Part shown: piece by piece, positions 19,490 to 27,942 of the stretch | How the letters are laid out: the number at the start of each line of letters is the position of its first letter | Position numbering within the stretch: the stretch's first letter is position 1 | Assembly: GCF_041320705.1 (NCBI RefSeq) | Contig: NZ_JBGGTQ010000004.1 | Coordinates: 1 to 64,000 of the forward strand | Length of the DNA stretch: 64,000 nt | DNA from: Kineococcus mangrovi | GTDB taxonomy: Bacteria > Actinomycetota > Actinomycetes > Actinomycetales > Kineococcaceae | Direction of reading: 5' to 3' | The notes under the pieces: model-generated | Databases searched by the model: none | The model's input: the letters and a program-made list of their open reading frames with translations, nothing else | Told to the model about the DNA's origin: nothing | Program-made: the position numbers and the translations under genes

Positions 19490-19664
19490 GACGTTGGGGG
19501 TGACTGACTGCGTGACTACCGCTTGGAATGATGCAGCGAGTCAACAGTTGGTGGTGGTGACTGGTCGATGCTGGACAGTCGAGGTAGATACCGTAGGAGA
19601 GTCGGGGCATGCCCGGCATCTGCGGCATGACCATCCGGACGAGGGCATGACTGAGCGCCCGCGT

Positions 19665-19699
19665 GCACTGCGGCATGCCAGCAGTGCTAGTCCTATGAT
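19665..19699 (+). promoter_or_regulatory. Promoter with operator-like dyad for the TIR-HIT operon
   Basis: GCACTGC and GCAGTGC (19665-19671, 19681-19687) flank the inner palindrome GGCATGCC. A TATGAT -10 at 19694-19699 follows, so the dyad covers the expected -35. The TIR start codon is 41 bp downstream of the -10. The gap from the tRNA to this site holds no supported gene. Confidence 0.6.
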
Positions 19700-19739
19700 T
19701 GGGCCGACCTGACACGGCGACGTGCATCGGAGAATCCTC

Positions 19740-20225
19740 ATGGCCAGCTCGGTCTTCTATAGCTTCCACTACACCCGTGACGTCAACCGTATCCAGCTCG
19801 TGCGCAACTTCGATGCCCTAGAAGGGCAGCCGATCTTGAACGCGCAGGAGTGGGAAGAGGTGCAGGAACAAGGGCCCGCAGCCATCGAAAAGTGGATCAA
19901 GGATCAGATGGCCTACAAGAAGGCCGTCATCGTCCTCATTGGCCAGGAAACGGCCAACCGCCCCTGGGTGCAGTACGAGGTCGACAAGGCGTGGGCGGAC
20001 AAGAAGCCCCTGCTGGGCATCCGAATCCACGGCCTGGCCTCCTTTGGGGGCGGAGCGGACATGCCCGGACCCAACCCGTTCGACCGTCTAGACGGCGGCT
20101 ACCTCGTACCGGTTTTCGACCCCACGGTCAAAGAGTGGACCGGCTCCATCGACACCAAGGCCACCTACAACACCTTGCACGACAGCATCGTGTCCTGGTC
20201 TACGCAGGGTGTGACGCGCTCCTGA
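19740..20225 (+). CDS. ThsB-like (DUF1863) TIR-domain protein
   Basis: 161 residues, almost all one TIR-like domain of the DUF1863/ThsB type: start VFYSFHYTRDVNRIQLVRN, then IEKWIKDQMAYKKAVIVLIG, ETANRPWVQYEVDKAW and LGIRIHGLA. E80 in WVQYE is at the place of the catalytic Glu of ThsB, which in Thoeris makes an ADP-ribose-derived signal from NAD after phage infection. ATG 19740 has CGGAGAA upstream. The stop overlaps the next start (TGATG), so the two products are probably made together. GC is lower than in the flanking chromosome. Confidence 0.85.
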   Translation: MASSVFYSFHYTRDVNRIQLVRNFDALEGQPILNAQEWEEVQEQGPAAIEKWIKDQMAYKKAVIVLIGQETANRPWVQYEVDKAWADKKPLLGIRIHGLASFGGGADMPGPNPFDRLDGGYLVPVFDPTVKEWTGSIDTKATYNTLHDSIVSWSTQGVTRS

Positions 20226-21094
20226 TGACCACTTCGCCGTCGTGTCCTTTCTGCGCCATCGTCGACGGCACCGCCCCACGCGCTCGTGTGCTCTACCGCG
20301 ATGAGCGCGTGGTGGCCTTCTTCCCGCTGGACCCGGCCACCCGCGGGCACACCCTCGTCGTGCCGCACCGACATGTCCCTGACGTCCGCGGACTGAGCCG
20401 GGCCGAGGCGCACGACCTGGCCGAAGCCGTCCAGCGAGTCGCGGCCACGATCTGGGCCGGGGTGCAGCCGCAAGGGCTGAACATCATTCAGTCCAACGGG
20501 CCCGCAGCCACGCAGACGGTGGCCCACCTACACGTCCATCTTGTCCCCCGCTGGGACGAGGACCGGATGGGCCTGATCTGGCCCGAGGGCGCCGCTGAGG
20601 ACGACGATGCTCAGGACCGCACCCTTCTGCAGCTTCAAGCTGCTCTGCCCACCGCGGAGTCCACTGTGACACCTGAAGACCGCCGTCAGCACCTGACCCT
20701 CATCCAGGCTGTCATTACCCGCATGTCCACGGCCTCCTCCTCGGCCAAGACGTGGTCCTTGGCGGTCCTGACCCTCACCTATGGCTTCGCTCTCAACCAG
20801 CACGCCGCCCTTGGGGCACTGCTCGGCGTGGCAGCTGTTGCCATCTTCGGGCTGCTTGACGCGAATTACCTCAAGAACGAGCGTGCCTTTCGCGCCCTGT
20901 ACGACAAGGTCGCCCGCGGGGACGTCGTCGAGCCGTTCGCTCTTACGCCGGCGTTGCCCTCCTCGGAGAACCGCCGTAGACGGGACTACTGGCCTGCGTG
21001 GCAGGATTTTAGGTCTTGGGCTATCGCTCCGGTATACGGTCCCCTGCTGCTGATCGGCCTTGGGTTGGCCACTTACCTACACTTCACCAAGTAG
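20225..21094 (+). CDS. HIT-domain protein with C-terminal transmembrane module
   Basis: 289 residues. Residues 1-140 are a HIT nucleotide hydrolase/transferase domain: zinc-site CPFC, DERVVAFFPLDPATRGHTLVV, GLNIIQSNGPAA, and the catalytic triad HLHVHLV (H101, H103, H105), all intact. Residues ~160-289 are a membrane module: two helices at about 177-211, then LLDANYLKNERAFRALYD, a loop, and a third helix at about 266-285. That tail resembles membrane proteins found beside TIR genes in defence islands. Coupled to the TIR gene by TGATG. Inference: HIT senses or processes the TIR product and the membrane part is the effector. Fusion of these domains is unusual to me. Confidence 0.82.
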   Translation: MTTSPSCPFCAIVDGTAPRARVLYRDERVVAFFPLDPATRGHTLVVPHRHVPDVRGLSRAEAHDLAEAVQRVAATIWAGVQPQGLNIIQSNGPAATQTVAHLHVHLVPRWDEDRMGLIWPEGAAEDDDAQDRTLLQLQAALPTAESTVTPEDRRQHLTLIQAVITRMSTASSSAKTWSLAVLTLTYGFALNQHAALGALLGVAAVAIFGLLDANYLKNERAFRALYDKVARGDVVEPFALTPALPSSENRRRRDYWPAWQDFRSWAIAPVYGPLLLIGLGLATYLHFTK

Positions 21095-21551
21095 TCGACC
21101 GGCCAGCTCGTCGAGCCCTCGGGGAGCAGACCAGCGCCCACCGCGCGCCACAGGGATCCTCTTCGGCTTCAGTGTCTATAATTTCATCGCGTGAGGCCCT
21201 AGCGACGTCATTAGGCGCATCATGATCGGTAGTACGTGCCACTTGAAGCTTGCGTTCGATCAGCCACATGTCAAGCATGACCGCGAGATCGAAACTCGGT
21301 TTTCGCGGCTAAGGTTCTTTGCCTACCCGTGAATCCGAAGAGCCCCAATGGCGGGGCAGTCATGGGTGCAAAGGGTCATGTCTTGGCTTGCTCGACGTTC
21401 ATACGATCACGATGGCGGGTAATGACCCGTAAACGCTGCTCGCCCAGTGTGGTATCGCGTAAGGCGCATAGATTTTTAATCGAGCAATGCCTCGTCGGGC
21501 ATTAGCTGAGACTCGCCTGGACCGGTATGCCGCCGCCGTAATGATCCCTCG
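21095..21551. other. Non-coding, lower-GC gap
   Basis: 457 bp between the convergent HIT-membrane and TIR genes. A TATAAT hexamer at 21177-21182 on the plus strand is not followed by a convincing gene. A 64-codon minus frame (21084-21278) overlaps the HIT gene end and has no ribosome binding site, so I do not call it. The stretch looks like decayed or non-coding accessory DNA. Confidence 0.5.
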
Positions 21552-22577
21552 TCAGCGCAGATCAATATTGGGCGAGTTGCTTCCCCCATCCTCGATCTCA
21601 TGGCCATCCGCTTCAATCACAAGTGGACCACTGAATGCCTTAGACAACCTCCGAAAATCGAGGCGGGCTACAACTTCTACGCCGTGATCGACGCAAAAGT
21701 GATGAGATGCGCATTGCACCGCATAGTAGGCAATCTTTGTTGCATCGCGTCTTTGTGGAGCATCTGGAGACCAAAAGCTAAGGAGAAGGTCGCGATCGTC
21801 GCTCTGAAGTTCACCCTCATCCGGCCTGTGAATTGGGTCCCGAACGACTACCTTAAGATTCAAGCTGCGTACCGCCCTTAGGTGGTCAAGTAGTTCTGCT
21901 TGTGGCATTTTAGTCACCCTGCACAAGAAAGAAAGACTGAGGTGGACCCCCTGAGGAAGTTCGCCAACGCATCCAAAAGCAAGAATACCCGCTATCGCGC
22001 GCCGCTCCTCCATATTCATGCGCTGCATGGCGCCATAAAAAGAGCGTGCAACGCGTTGAGTCTCCTTCCGTTCCTGCTTTTTTGCGCTTTTATCTCCCTT
22101 TATGCTTAGTGCACTCCAAAGACGGTCAGTCTTTGGAGGGAAGCCGGGCTCTAGCCGCGGGGGCCCCAACTTCTCGCGAATATTTGCAGCAAGCTCTGCG
22201 GGCCCAAGGCTAGCGAGGTCAAGGTAGCCCACTGTGGGTGGTAGACCAGGGAGGTCTGTCTCATCGAAACGGGCTGGCAAAAGATACTCGCTATTCTCCT
22301 GAATAGCTCGTCCCTGTGCGCTCCTTCTTTCGTGGTTAGTCCAAACCTTTTTTGCGTAATCCGCGGATACAAATATGACGCAGTAACGCGAAGCCTTCCG
22401 GTAGACCCAGTCGAGATGAGCATAAAGATCTTTTCCCCACAATTCAACCTTTTCGTAGTCGTCATAGAATACCTTTACGCTAGCTTCTTTTAACGACGAA
22501 GCCACAGCGTCAACATACGCGCGTTGCTCCCCGGCAAATGAAAGGGCCACGTCATATTTCGGTTCCTGCGAATCCAT
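21552..22577 (-). CDS. TIR-domain protein with uncharacterised C-terminal domain
   Basis: 341 residues. Residues 8-135 are a TIR_2-type domain: YDVALSFAGEQRAYVDAVA, VKVFYDD, LWGKDLYAHLDWVY, CVIFVSADYAKKVW and TNHERRSAQGRAI, with E83 as the likely NAD-cleaving Glu. Residues ~150-341 match nothing I know; they are basic, helical, and end in a part rich in His/Cys (CASHHFCVDHG). ATG 22577 is taken over GTG 22583. It lies 44 bp after int on the same strand and has clearly lower GC (near 50%) than int, so it was acquired separately. TIR NADases of this kind act in abortive anti-phage defence; that role is inference. Confidence 0.82.
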   Translation of the reverse strand: MDSQEPKYDVALSFAGEQRAYVDAVASSLKEASVKVFYDDYEKVELWGKDLYAHLDWVYRKASRYCVIFVSADYAKKVWTNHERRSAQGRAIQENSEYLLPARFDETDLPGLPPTVGYLDLASLGPAELAANIREKLGPPRLEPGFPPKTDRLWSALSIKGDKSAKKQERKETQRVARSFYGAMQRMNMEERRAIAGILAFGCVGELPQGVHLSLSFLCRVTKMPQAELLDHLRAVRSLNLKVVVRDPIHRPDEGELQSDDRDLLLSFWSPDAPQRRDATKIAYYAVQCASHHFCVDHGVEVVARLDFRRLSKAFSGPLVIEADGHEIEDGGSNSPNIDLR

Positions 22578-22621
22578 GCCCACACGCTACAGGTTGCACA
22601 AGCAACAGGAGCCGAACCTGC

Positions 22622-23797
22622 TCACTTCACCTCCTTGTGTGAGCCGCTCACGAAAATTTGATCCATGACCACCGCGCCTGACTGCAAGACCGGACGAATT
22701 TGCTTGCGGTAGACAAGCTCGGTAACTGCTGTGCTGCTGTGTCCAACCAGGCGGGAGATCTCTTCCAGCGGGACGCCGCTGTCCGATAGCAGTGACACGA
22801 AGCTGTGCCGCAACTCTCGTGGCGTCCACTCGGCGGGGTCAACGCCCTCGGCGGTAGCGATAGCGATGCGGAAGTCCCGGCGGACGTGCGCAGGGTCGAG
22901 CGAGGTGCCGACCTTAGAGGTGAAAACGAGGCCGGTTTCGACCCAGCGTGGTCCGGCGTTGAGCTGGTCCTGTTTCTGCTGAACCCGTTGAGCGTGCAGG
23001 GCTTCGACACACCGCTGGGGGAGTGCGAGAGTACGGCGGGACTTGCGAGTCTTCGTGTCACCGCCAGCGCGAACGGAGCGCCACACCGCGACGTGCGCCG
23101 GGACCGGCGGTACGGCGTCCGGACGGCCAGTGAGGTCGACGTGGTCCCAGCGCAGCGCCCGCAGCTCTTCGGTGCGCGCCCCAGTCAGCATCGACAGCAC
23201 GACGTATCCCCGGAGCCGGGTCGACTCCACTGCCCGCAGCACGGCGTCGGCCTGCGCCATGGTGAGCGCTTTCGACGGCCGGCCGGCCTTGCCCTGCGGC
23301 ACGCTGCACAACGCCACGACGTTGCGCTTCACCTTGTCCCGGGCCATAGCCCGCTTCACCGAACGGTTGAGCACTGAGTGGATGCCCTGCAACGTGCGGG
23401 TACTGAGCGTCTGTGTCTTGCGAGCCAACCAACGGTCGACGTCCTCCGCGCTGAGATCACGCAGCCATCGCGCGCCCATGTCCGGGATGACGTGTGTACG
23501 GGCGAGGATCCTGTTCGTGGTGACGGTCGTCTCCGACCGCCCGTGCAGGCCGTAGGCGAGCCAGTCCTCGACGGCCTGGGCCACGGTGTAGTCGTTCGGG
23601 GCGATGGCCAGACCGTCGTCCTGGTCGCGCAGCACTTCCTTGAGCTTGGTGCGGGCTTCAGTCTTCGTCCGGCCGCTGCCACGCTTGACGATGCGCTTCC
23701 CCGCGGGGGTGAAGCCCAGACTCACGCTGGCGATCCAACGCTGCCGTTTCTCGTCCCAGTGCAGACCGCCCTCACCCCGACCACGACGGGTGGGCAT
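22622..23797 (-). CDS. int: Tyrosine site-specific integrase
   Basis: 391 residues: an N-terminal arm-binding domain (GGLHWDEKRQRWIASVSLG), a SAM-like core-binding domain (~70-165) and a catalytic domain with the Arg in TGARTEELRALRW (R208), a Lys in TKTRKSRRT, the RELRHSF box (R330, H331), GHSS (H353) and nucleophile Tyr in TELVYRKQ (Y363). It should recombine the 51-bp tRNA-Pro repeats at the element ends. The ATG overlaps the xis stop (TGATG), so excisionase and integrase are co-translated, as in pSAM2-like elements. Confidence 0.95.
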   Translation of the reverse strand: MPTRRGRGEGGLHWDEKRQRWIASVSLGFTPAGKRIVKRGSGRTKTEARTKLKEVLRDQDDGLAIAPNDYTVAQAVEDWLAYGLHGRSETTVTTNRILARTHVIPDMGARWLRDLSAEDVDRWLARKTQTLSTRTLQGIHSVLNRSVKRAMARDKVKRNVVALCSVPQGKAGRPSKALTMAQADAVLRAVESTRLRGYVVLSMLTGARTEELRALRWDHVDLTGRPDAVPPVPAHVAVWRSVRAGGDTKTRKSRRTLALPQRCVEALHAQRVQQKQDQLNAGPRWVETGLVFTSKVGTSLDPAHVRRDFRIAIATAEGVDPAEWTPRELRHSFVSLLSDSGVPLEEISRLVGHSSTAVTELVYRKQIRPVLQSGAVVMDQIFVSGSHKEVK

Positions 23798-23997
23798 CAG
23801 GCCGCGTCCTCAAGGGAGGCGATGTACTCCACCAGCGCCTCGTAGGGGATGAGGCGGGTGCGCCCCTCATGCACCGAACGGAGACGACCGGAACGCAAGA
23901 GTTCGAAGATGACGCTGCGGCTCAAGCTGAGCGCGTCCGCGGCGTCCTGCACGCGGTAGAGGAGCCGGGTGGGCGCGGTGCGCTGCTCGGGGTTCAT
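23797..23997 (-). CDS. xis: Excisionase (helix-turn-helix)
   Basis: A 66-residue MerR-like/HTH_17 protein: LLYRVQDAADALSLSRSVIF, then ELLRSGRLRSVHEGRTRLIP and a short C-terminal helix. It directs excision with int, whose start overlaps its stop. It lies 30 bp after the replication initiator gene. Confidence 0.9.
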   Translation of the reverse strand: MNPEQRTAPTRLLYRVQDAADALSLSRSVIFELLRSGRLRSVHEGRTRLIPYEALVEYIASLEDAA

Positions 23998-24027
23998 CGT
24001 GGGCCCTTCGGGTCGTTGAGGTAGGGG

Positions 24028-25515
24028 TCAGAGCTGAGAGGCGCGGCGGGCACGGGCGCGGTCGTCGGCCCACTCACGGGCTTGCGCGGCGGCGGTGGCG
24101 GCGAGGGCGGCGTCCCCAGCGGTCAACCAGCCGATGCCGTCCAAGGACCAGGAGCTGACGACCAACGTCGAGTCCTCCACCTCGGGCGGCTCCACGGTGG
24201 CGTCGTGATCCAGCGACGAGGTGGTGCGGCCGGTGAGGCGGTCGCGCAGCTGCTGCACCGACCACCGTTTCCGCGCTGACCGCAGCCGGCCGAGGGTGGT
24301 GGAGTAGCGGCGGGACTTCGTCGAGAAGTGCCCCCGGAAACCGAGCATCGCCGCCCACTTCGCCAGCGGCAGGTACTTCGGCCCGCCCGTCCGGGCGAGG
24401 TGCTGCACCTCAGCGAGCAATCGGCAGACGTGCTCGACGATGCCCATCCGCCGCGCCGCCTCGGCATCACGCAGACCCGGCGGAAGGCCGAAGTCGTCAC
24501 ACGCCTTCGTTGCGTACTTCGCGATGTACGCCGCGACGGTCTCAGGGTGCAGCCCGTCGTCGGGGTGGTCGGCACGCCCGGCCTCGCGGGTCGCTGCGGT
24601 CGTTACGGCGCGGGCATCGACCTGCGTCCCGAACCGCAACCGGCGCAGCTCCCCGCGGGCTTCGGTGGCGGGGGCGTCGAACCATACTCGCGCGGCGGCG
24701 ACGTGGACGAGTTCGCACAACTGCTGCGCGCTTACCGCCGTCAACGGGGCAGGGAACGCGTCGTTATCAGTAGGAGGACCGTCCAGGCGGATGAGGGCGT
24801 GGAAGTGCACCACCCCGCGGCGTTGGAACTCCGCCACCTTCGCGAACGACACCCGCAGCAGCGCGTGAGTGTCCTTCTGCGTCAACCCTAGGAAAGCGGC
24901 CAGAGCCCGGCGCAGGGCGATGGTGAAGCGACGCCACAACTCCGGAGACCACCACTGCCACACCACGTGCCCGGTGTAGTCGTAGCACTCCGCGCACAAC
25001 GGCTGCCCCAGCCGACGGTCGCCCTCGGCGTGCACGGCGCGGCAGCCAGCAGGGTTGCCGTGCTCGCACACCGCGTTCGTCGAGCGCGGCCGGCACATGC
25101 TCGGACGACCGTTCCTGCGACGCAGCCCGTGGACGGCACCGAACGACGGCGCGGTGAGAGTGGCGAACACCAGCGGATGCGTAGCCACCGACTCCGGAAC
25201 ACCCTTCATCCCTCCCGCAGCACCGGCAGCGAGCAGGTGCCACATGTCGCCCTTGTACTCGTGGGAGCACGACGGGCAGACGCTGGCGCGGCGGTTGCCG
25301 CAGCGGGTGTACAGGACTCCGTCCGGTTCGTTCGCGGAGTCGTACGTCGACAACACCTGGCCGGTGGTGCGGTCGATGGTAGTGGCCTGCCCACGCAGGC
25401 GGATGGGGCGGGCGCAGTGCCCGCAGTTCGCGGCCTGCTCGGCCCAGCGGTCGAAGGTGGGCGACAGCAGCCGACGACCGAGCTCAGCCTCTGCGCTGGG
25501 GGACAGGGTGTTCAC
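24028..25515 (-). CDS. RepSA-type rolling-circle replication initiator
   Basis: 495 residues. Paired cysteine motifs (CGHC and CPSC) suggest zinc binding near the N-terminus. The HUH-type motif II is VVHFHALIRLDG and motif III is VAAYIAKYATKA, with the catalytic Tyr. This is the initiator family of pSAM2-like elements, which nicks the double-strand origin, often within its own gene. GTG 25515 overlaps the translocase stop by 4 nt. It is encoded between the transfer and integration genes in one minus-strand transcription unit. Confidence 0.9.
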   Translation of the reverse strand: MNTLSPSAEAELGRRLLSPTFDRWAEQAANCGHCARPIRLRGQATTIDRTTGQVLSTYDSANEPDGVLYTRCGNRRASVCPSCSHEYKGDMWHLLAAGAAGGMKGVPESVATHPLVFATLTAPSFGAVHGLRRRNGRPSMCRPRSTNAVCEHGNPAGCRAVHAEGDRRLGQPLCAECYDYTGHVVWQWWSPELWRRFTIALRRALAAFLGLTQKDTHALLRVSFAKVAEFQRRGVVHFHALIRLDGPPTDNDAFPAPLTAVSAQQLCELVHVAAARVWFDAPATEARGELRRLRFGTQVDARAVTTAATREAGRADHPDDGLHPETVAAYIAKYATKACDDFGLPPGLRDAEAARRMGIVEHVCRLLAEVQHLARTGGPKYLPLAKWAAMLGFRGHFSTKSRRYSTTLGRLRSARKRWSVQQLRDRLTGRTTSSLDHDATVEPPEVEDSTLVVSSWSLDGIGWLTAGDAALAATAAAQAREWADDRARARRASQL

Positions 25516-27026
25516 GCCGCACCCGCCTGACGGAGGTGGTCGCCCGTCTCGGGGTGGGAGTCGTCGACGACGGAGAACACCGGCCGGAACCCCGGCGCCT
25601 TGCTCGGTGCGTGAGTGCGGGCGAGTTCTCCGATGGCGTGGTCGTCGTAGTAGGCCGCGCGGACCCGGACGGGCTCACGGACGCCGTCGACCTTGACGTA
25701 GGCGACACCAGGGGAGGTGTCAGGGATCTGGTGGCACAGCGCCCCGGACTCCCGCGCTCCCTCACCGAGGACCATGTCGACCTGGGCCTTCTCGTCCAGC
25801 CGCATCGCGACCTTGGTCGGGAACAGGTTGCGCAGGCCGAGGACTTCCTTGCGGGGGTCCTGCAACGCTGCGACCAAGACGACACCCGGTGCCCGTCCCT
25901 GGGTGGCGATCGCGGCCAGTGCCTTTTCCGCGCGGTCGCGGAGCTTGCGGTCCGGGGTGTACGCGGTGAGGAGAGCGACTTCATCGACCAGGACCACCAG
26001 TAGCGGTTCCCGGGTGCTGGGTTCGTGGCGGCGGGAGGTGCCGGCCATCCGGGCAGCCCGCTCCGTCATGAGCACTGCGGCGTCTTCGAGCAGCTGCACG
26101 CTGTCCTCGACGGTGGTCGCGAATCGGGTGAACAGGTCCCGGCCCGGCTGCAATTCCATCCCGGCCTTGCCGTCCACGGCCCACACCTGCACCAGCCCCT
26201 CGTGGATGCCTCCGGCGATGCCGCCGAGCAGGGACCAGACGACGGAGCCCTTTCCGGCGCCGGTGACCCCCACGATGAGGACGTGGGTGGCGGCCAGGCG
26301 CAGCAGCCACGGCTGACCGTCCTCGCACAGACCCACCGGGACCGCGGAGGCGTCGAGGACGTCGGGGATGGGCAGTGGGGTGACGACCTGGGCGAGGGGG
26401 TCGCCGTAGAGCCAGGTGATGGTGGCCGTGCGGGGGCCGGTCTTGCGGACCCGGCACGACCAGGCGCCGCACGCCGCGCCCATGGTCTCCGCCGCCGTTG
26501 CCAGGTCGTCGACGGTCTGCCCGGCCACGACCTGCACCCTCCCGGTTAGGACCAGGTGCTCGCGGGAGGCCCACCGCAGCCGCGACAGACCCGGTGTCCA
26601 GGACTCGCGCTGACCCGAGCGGCGGTCGGTGACGGCCATCGCGAGGCCAACCCTTTCGCACAGTCCCGGCCAGTTGCGGCGGATGGCCCGCTGCTTGCGC
26701 CGTCGCCATGCAGGCTGAGCCAGGAGGCGGTCGAAGGACACCGGCCACGTGAGCCGCCACACCACCAGCGCCCCCACGAGGATTGCAACGACGATGCCGA
26801 CCAGCAGGAGGTGGTCGCTGCTGTACGCCCACCACCCCGCGACCAGGACGGCCGCGACGAGCGGGAAACGCCACGCGAGCTGTATGGCCGTCTTGACCAT
26901 CCACCAGACCAGGGACAGCAACGAGACGATCAGCTCGGCGATCCAGTCGTCAGACCCAGAGTTGGCCTGCGAGGTGCTCTGCTGGGACGGCTGGTGGGTC
27001 ACGACACCTTGCGGACGGCCACCCAT
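25512..27026 (-). CDS. FtsK/SpoIIIE-type conjugative DNA translocase (TraSA-like)
   Basis: 504 residues. Two transmembrane helices (about 30-95) are followed by an FtsK-like ATPase with Walker A GVTGAGKGSVVW (near residue 255), Walker B LLVVLVDEVALL and VLVAALQDPRKEVLGLRN. In actinomycete elements a single such protein moves double-stranded DNA between cells. ATG 27026 is preferred over the adjacent GTG 27029 because GGAGG then lies 7 nt upstream; either way it overlaps the previous stop. No separate winged-helix clt-binding domain is obvious at the C-terminus. Confidence 0.9.
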   Translation of the reverse strand: MGGRPQGVVTHQPSQQSTSQANSGSDDWIAELIVSLLSLVWWMVKTAIQLAWRFPLVAAVLVAGWWAYSSDHLLLVGIVVAILVGALVVWRLTWPVSFDRLLAQPAWRRRKQRAIRRNWPGLCERVGLAMAVTDRRSGQRESWTPGLSRLRWASREHLVLTGRVQVVAGQTVDDLATAAETMGAACGAWSCRVRKTGPRTATITWLYGDPLAQVVTPLPIPDVLDASAVPVGLCEDGQPWLLRLAATHVLIVGVTGAGKGSVVWSLLGGIAGGIHEGLVQVWAVDGKAGMELQPGRDLFTRFATTVEDSVQLLEDAAVLMTERAARMAGTSRRHEPSTREPLLVVLVDEVALLTAYTPDRKLRDRAEKALAAIATQGRAPGVVLVAALQDPRKEVLGLRNLFPTKVAMRLDEKAQVDMVLGEGARESGALCHQIPDTSPGVAYVKVDGVREPVRVRAAYYDDHAIGELARTHAPSKAPGFRPVFSVVDDSHPETGDHLRQAGAA

Positions 27027-27325
27027 CACGCCACCTCCGACGCGCGCAGCCGGGCACGGCCTGCCGGGTGGCGCGACAAAGAGCGCAGCCGGGCGGCCTG
27101 TTCAGCGGCGACGGTGGCCAGGTAGCGGCACTCCGCTGCTTCCTGGGGGTCGATCGGCCCGTAGTGCTCGGCGAGCCGTCCGAAGAGTTCGGCCTTGCGC
27201 TCGATCCACGCCGCCCGCTCCCGCAACGGGGCCTGCGAGCCGGGGCGGGAGCGCAACAGCGCCCCGAGCTGCCCGGTGATGCTGTTCCGCTCGTTCCGCT
27301 CCGCCTGGAGCTGGTCGGCGCGCAT
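27026..27325 (-). CDS. Small helical AICE protein, function unknown
   Basis: 99 residues, Arg/Glu/Ala-rich and wholly helical (MRADQLQAERNERNSITGQL, then REERAAWIERKAELFGRLAE-like and an ECRYLATVAAEQAARL segment), no membrane segment. The ATG at 27325 overlaps the pra stop and its own stop overlaps the translocase start, so it is a coupled part of the transfer operon. I do not recognise a family. Confidence 0.7.
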   Translation of the reverse strand: MRADQLQAERNERNSITGQLGALLRSRPGSQAPLRERAAWIERKAELFGRLAEHYGPIDPQEAAECRYLATVAAEQAARLRSLSRHPAGRARLRASEVA

Positions 27326-27759
27326 CAGGCAGCCCGCCCGGTCTCGGTCTTCTGGTCCACCTTCACGGCGGTCTTGCCGGGTGCGGACATCCCCGTCGCC
27401 TTCAACGACCACGCCAGGCGGGGACGGGCGCGGTTAGTGTCCACGTACGGGGTGGCGGTGAGCCCGTCGAAGACGACGGGACGGAAGGGCAAGCCCGGGA
27501 GTGTGGCCGGGGGAACGGGCTGGTGTTCGGCCATGACCTTGACCACGACCTCGGCCTGTCCACGGCGGGCTTCGGGGTCGGCATCGACGACGCGGACCGC
27601 CCAGAGCCGTTCACCGGTGTTCTTGTCGCGGGACTGGAAGTCGACCTCCCCGGCCTGGCGGCGGTCGAAGTCCTGGACCTGCTCGACCTCACCCACCACG
27701 TACGCACCGTGCGGGAACACCAAGTCCTGCCCCAGCGGGATCGCACCCTGAATTGCCAT
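27325..27759 (-). CDS. pra: Pra-type activator of replication, integration and excision
   Basis: 144 residues starting MAIQGAIPLGQDLVFPHGAY, with VVGEVEQVQDFDRRQ, WAVRVVDADPEAR, VPPATLPGLPFRPV and LAWSLKATGM, the pattern of the pSAM2 Pra family that activates the rep-xis-int operon. ATG 27759 has GAGGAGG about 5 nt upstream. It is the first gene of the minus-strand backbone operon, and a perfect 23-bp palindrome lies 87 bp upstream. Keeping pra off is what normally holds such elements quiescent. Confidence 0.88.
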   Translation of the reverse strand: MAIQGAIPLGQDLVFPHGAYVVGEVEQVQDFDRRQAGEVDFQSRDKNTGERLWAVRVVDADPEARRGQAEVVVKVMAEHQPVPPATLPGLPFRPVVFDGLTATPYVDTNRARPRLAWSLKATGMSAPGKTAVKVDQKTETGRAA

Positions 27760-27845
27760 GTCGTCCTCCTCATTCCAGCAGCGCGGTTGCGCCGATGAGA
27801 CGAGCGAAGCGGAGGCGTGCGCGGCGAAGAAGATGACGACCGTTA

Positions 27846-27868
27846 ACAGGGGTTGAGTCAACCCCTGT
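27846..27868. promoter_or_regulatory. 23-bp perfect palindrome upstream of pra
   Basis: ACAGGGGTTGA and TCAACCCCTGT flank one central G. It lies between divergent pra and the XRE-TPR regulator gene, the position of the repressor operator in pSAM2-like elements. No korSA-like gene is present, so the regulator at 27943 is the obvious candidate binder. Confidence 0.7.
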
Positions 27869-27942
27869 CCTCATGTCAGTGGGTTCGGGCACTCTGTCCG
27901 CCAGTACCTTGGCGAGACCGCAGAGATCCATGGGAGTGAGCA

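Noticed and set aside
21177-21182. TATAAT promoter for a small RNA
   Set aside because: A single hexamer in a lower-GC gap; no -35, terminator or conserved structure accompanies it.
21084-21278. 64-codon minus-strand gene between the HIT and TIR genes
   Set aside because: It overlaps the HIT gene end, has no ribosome binding site and resembles nothing known.
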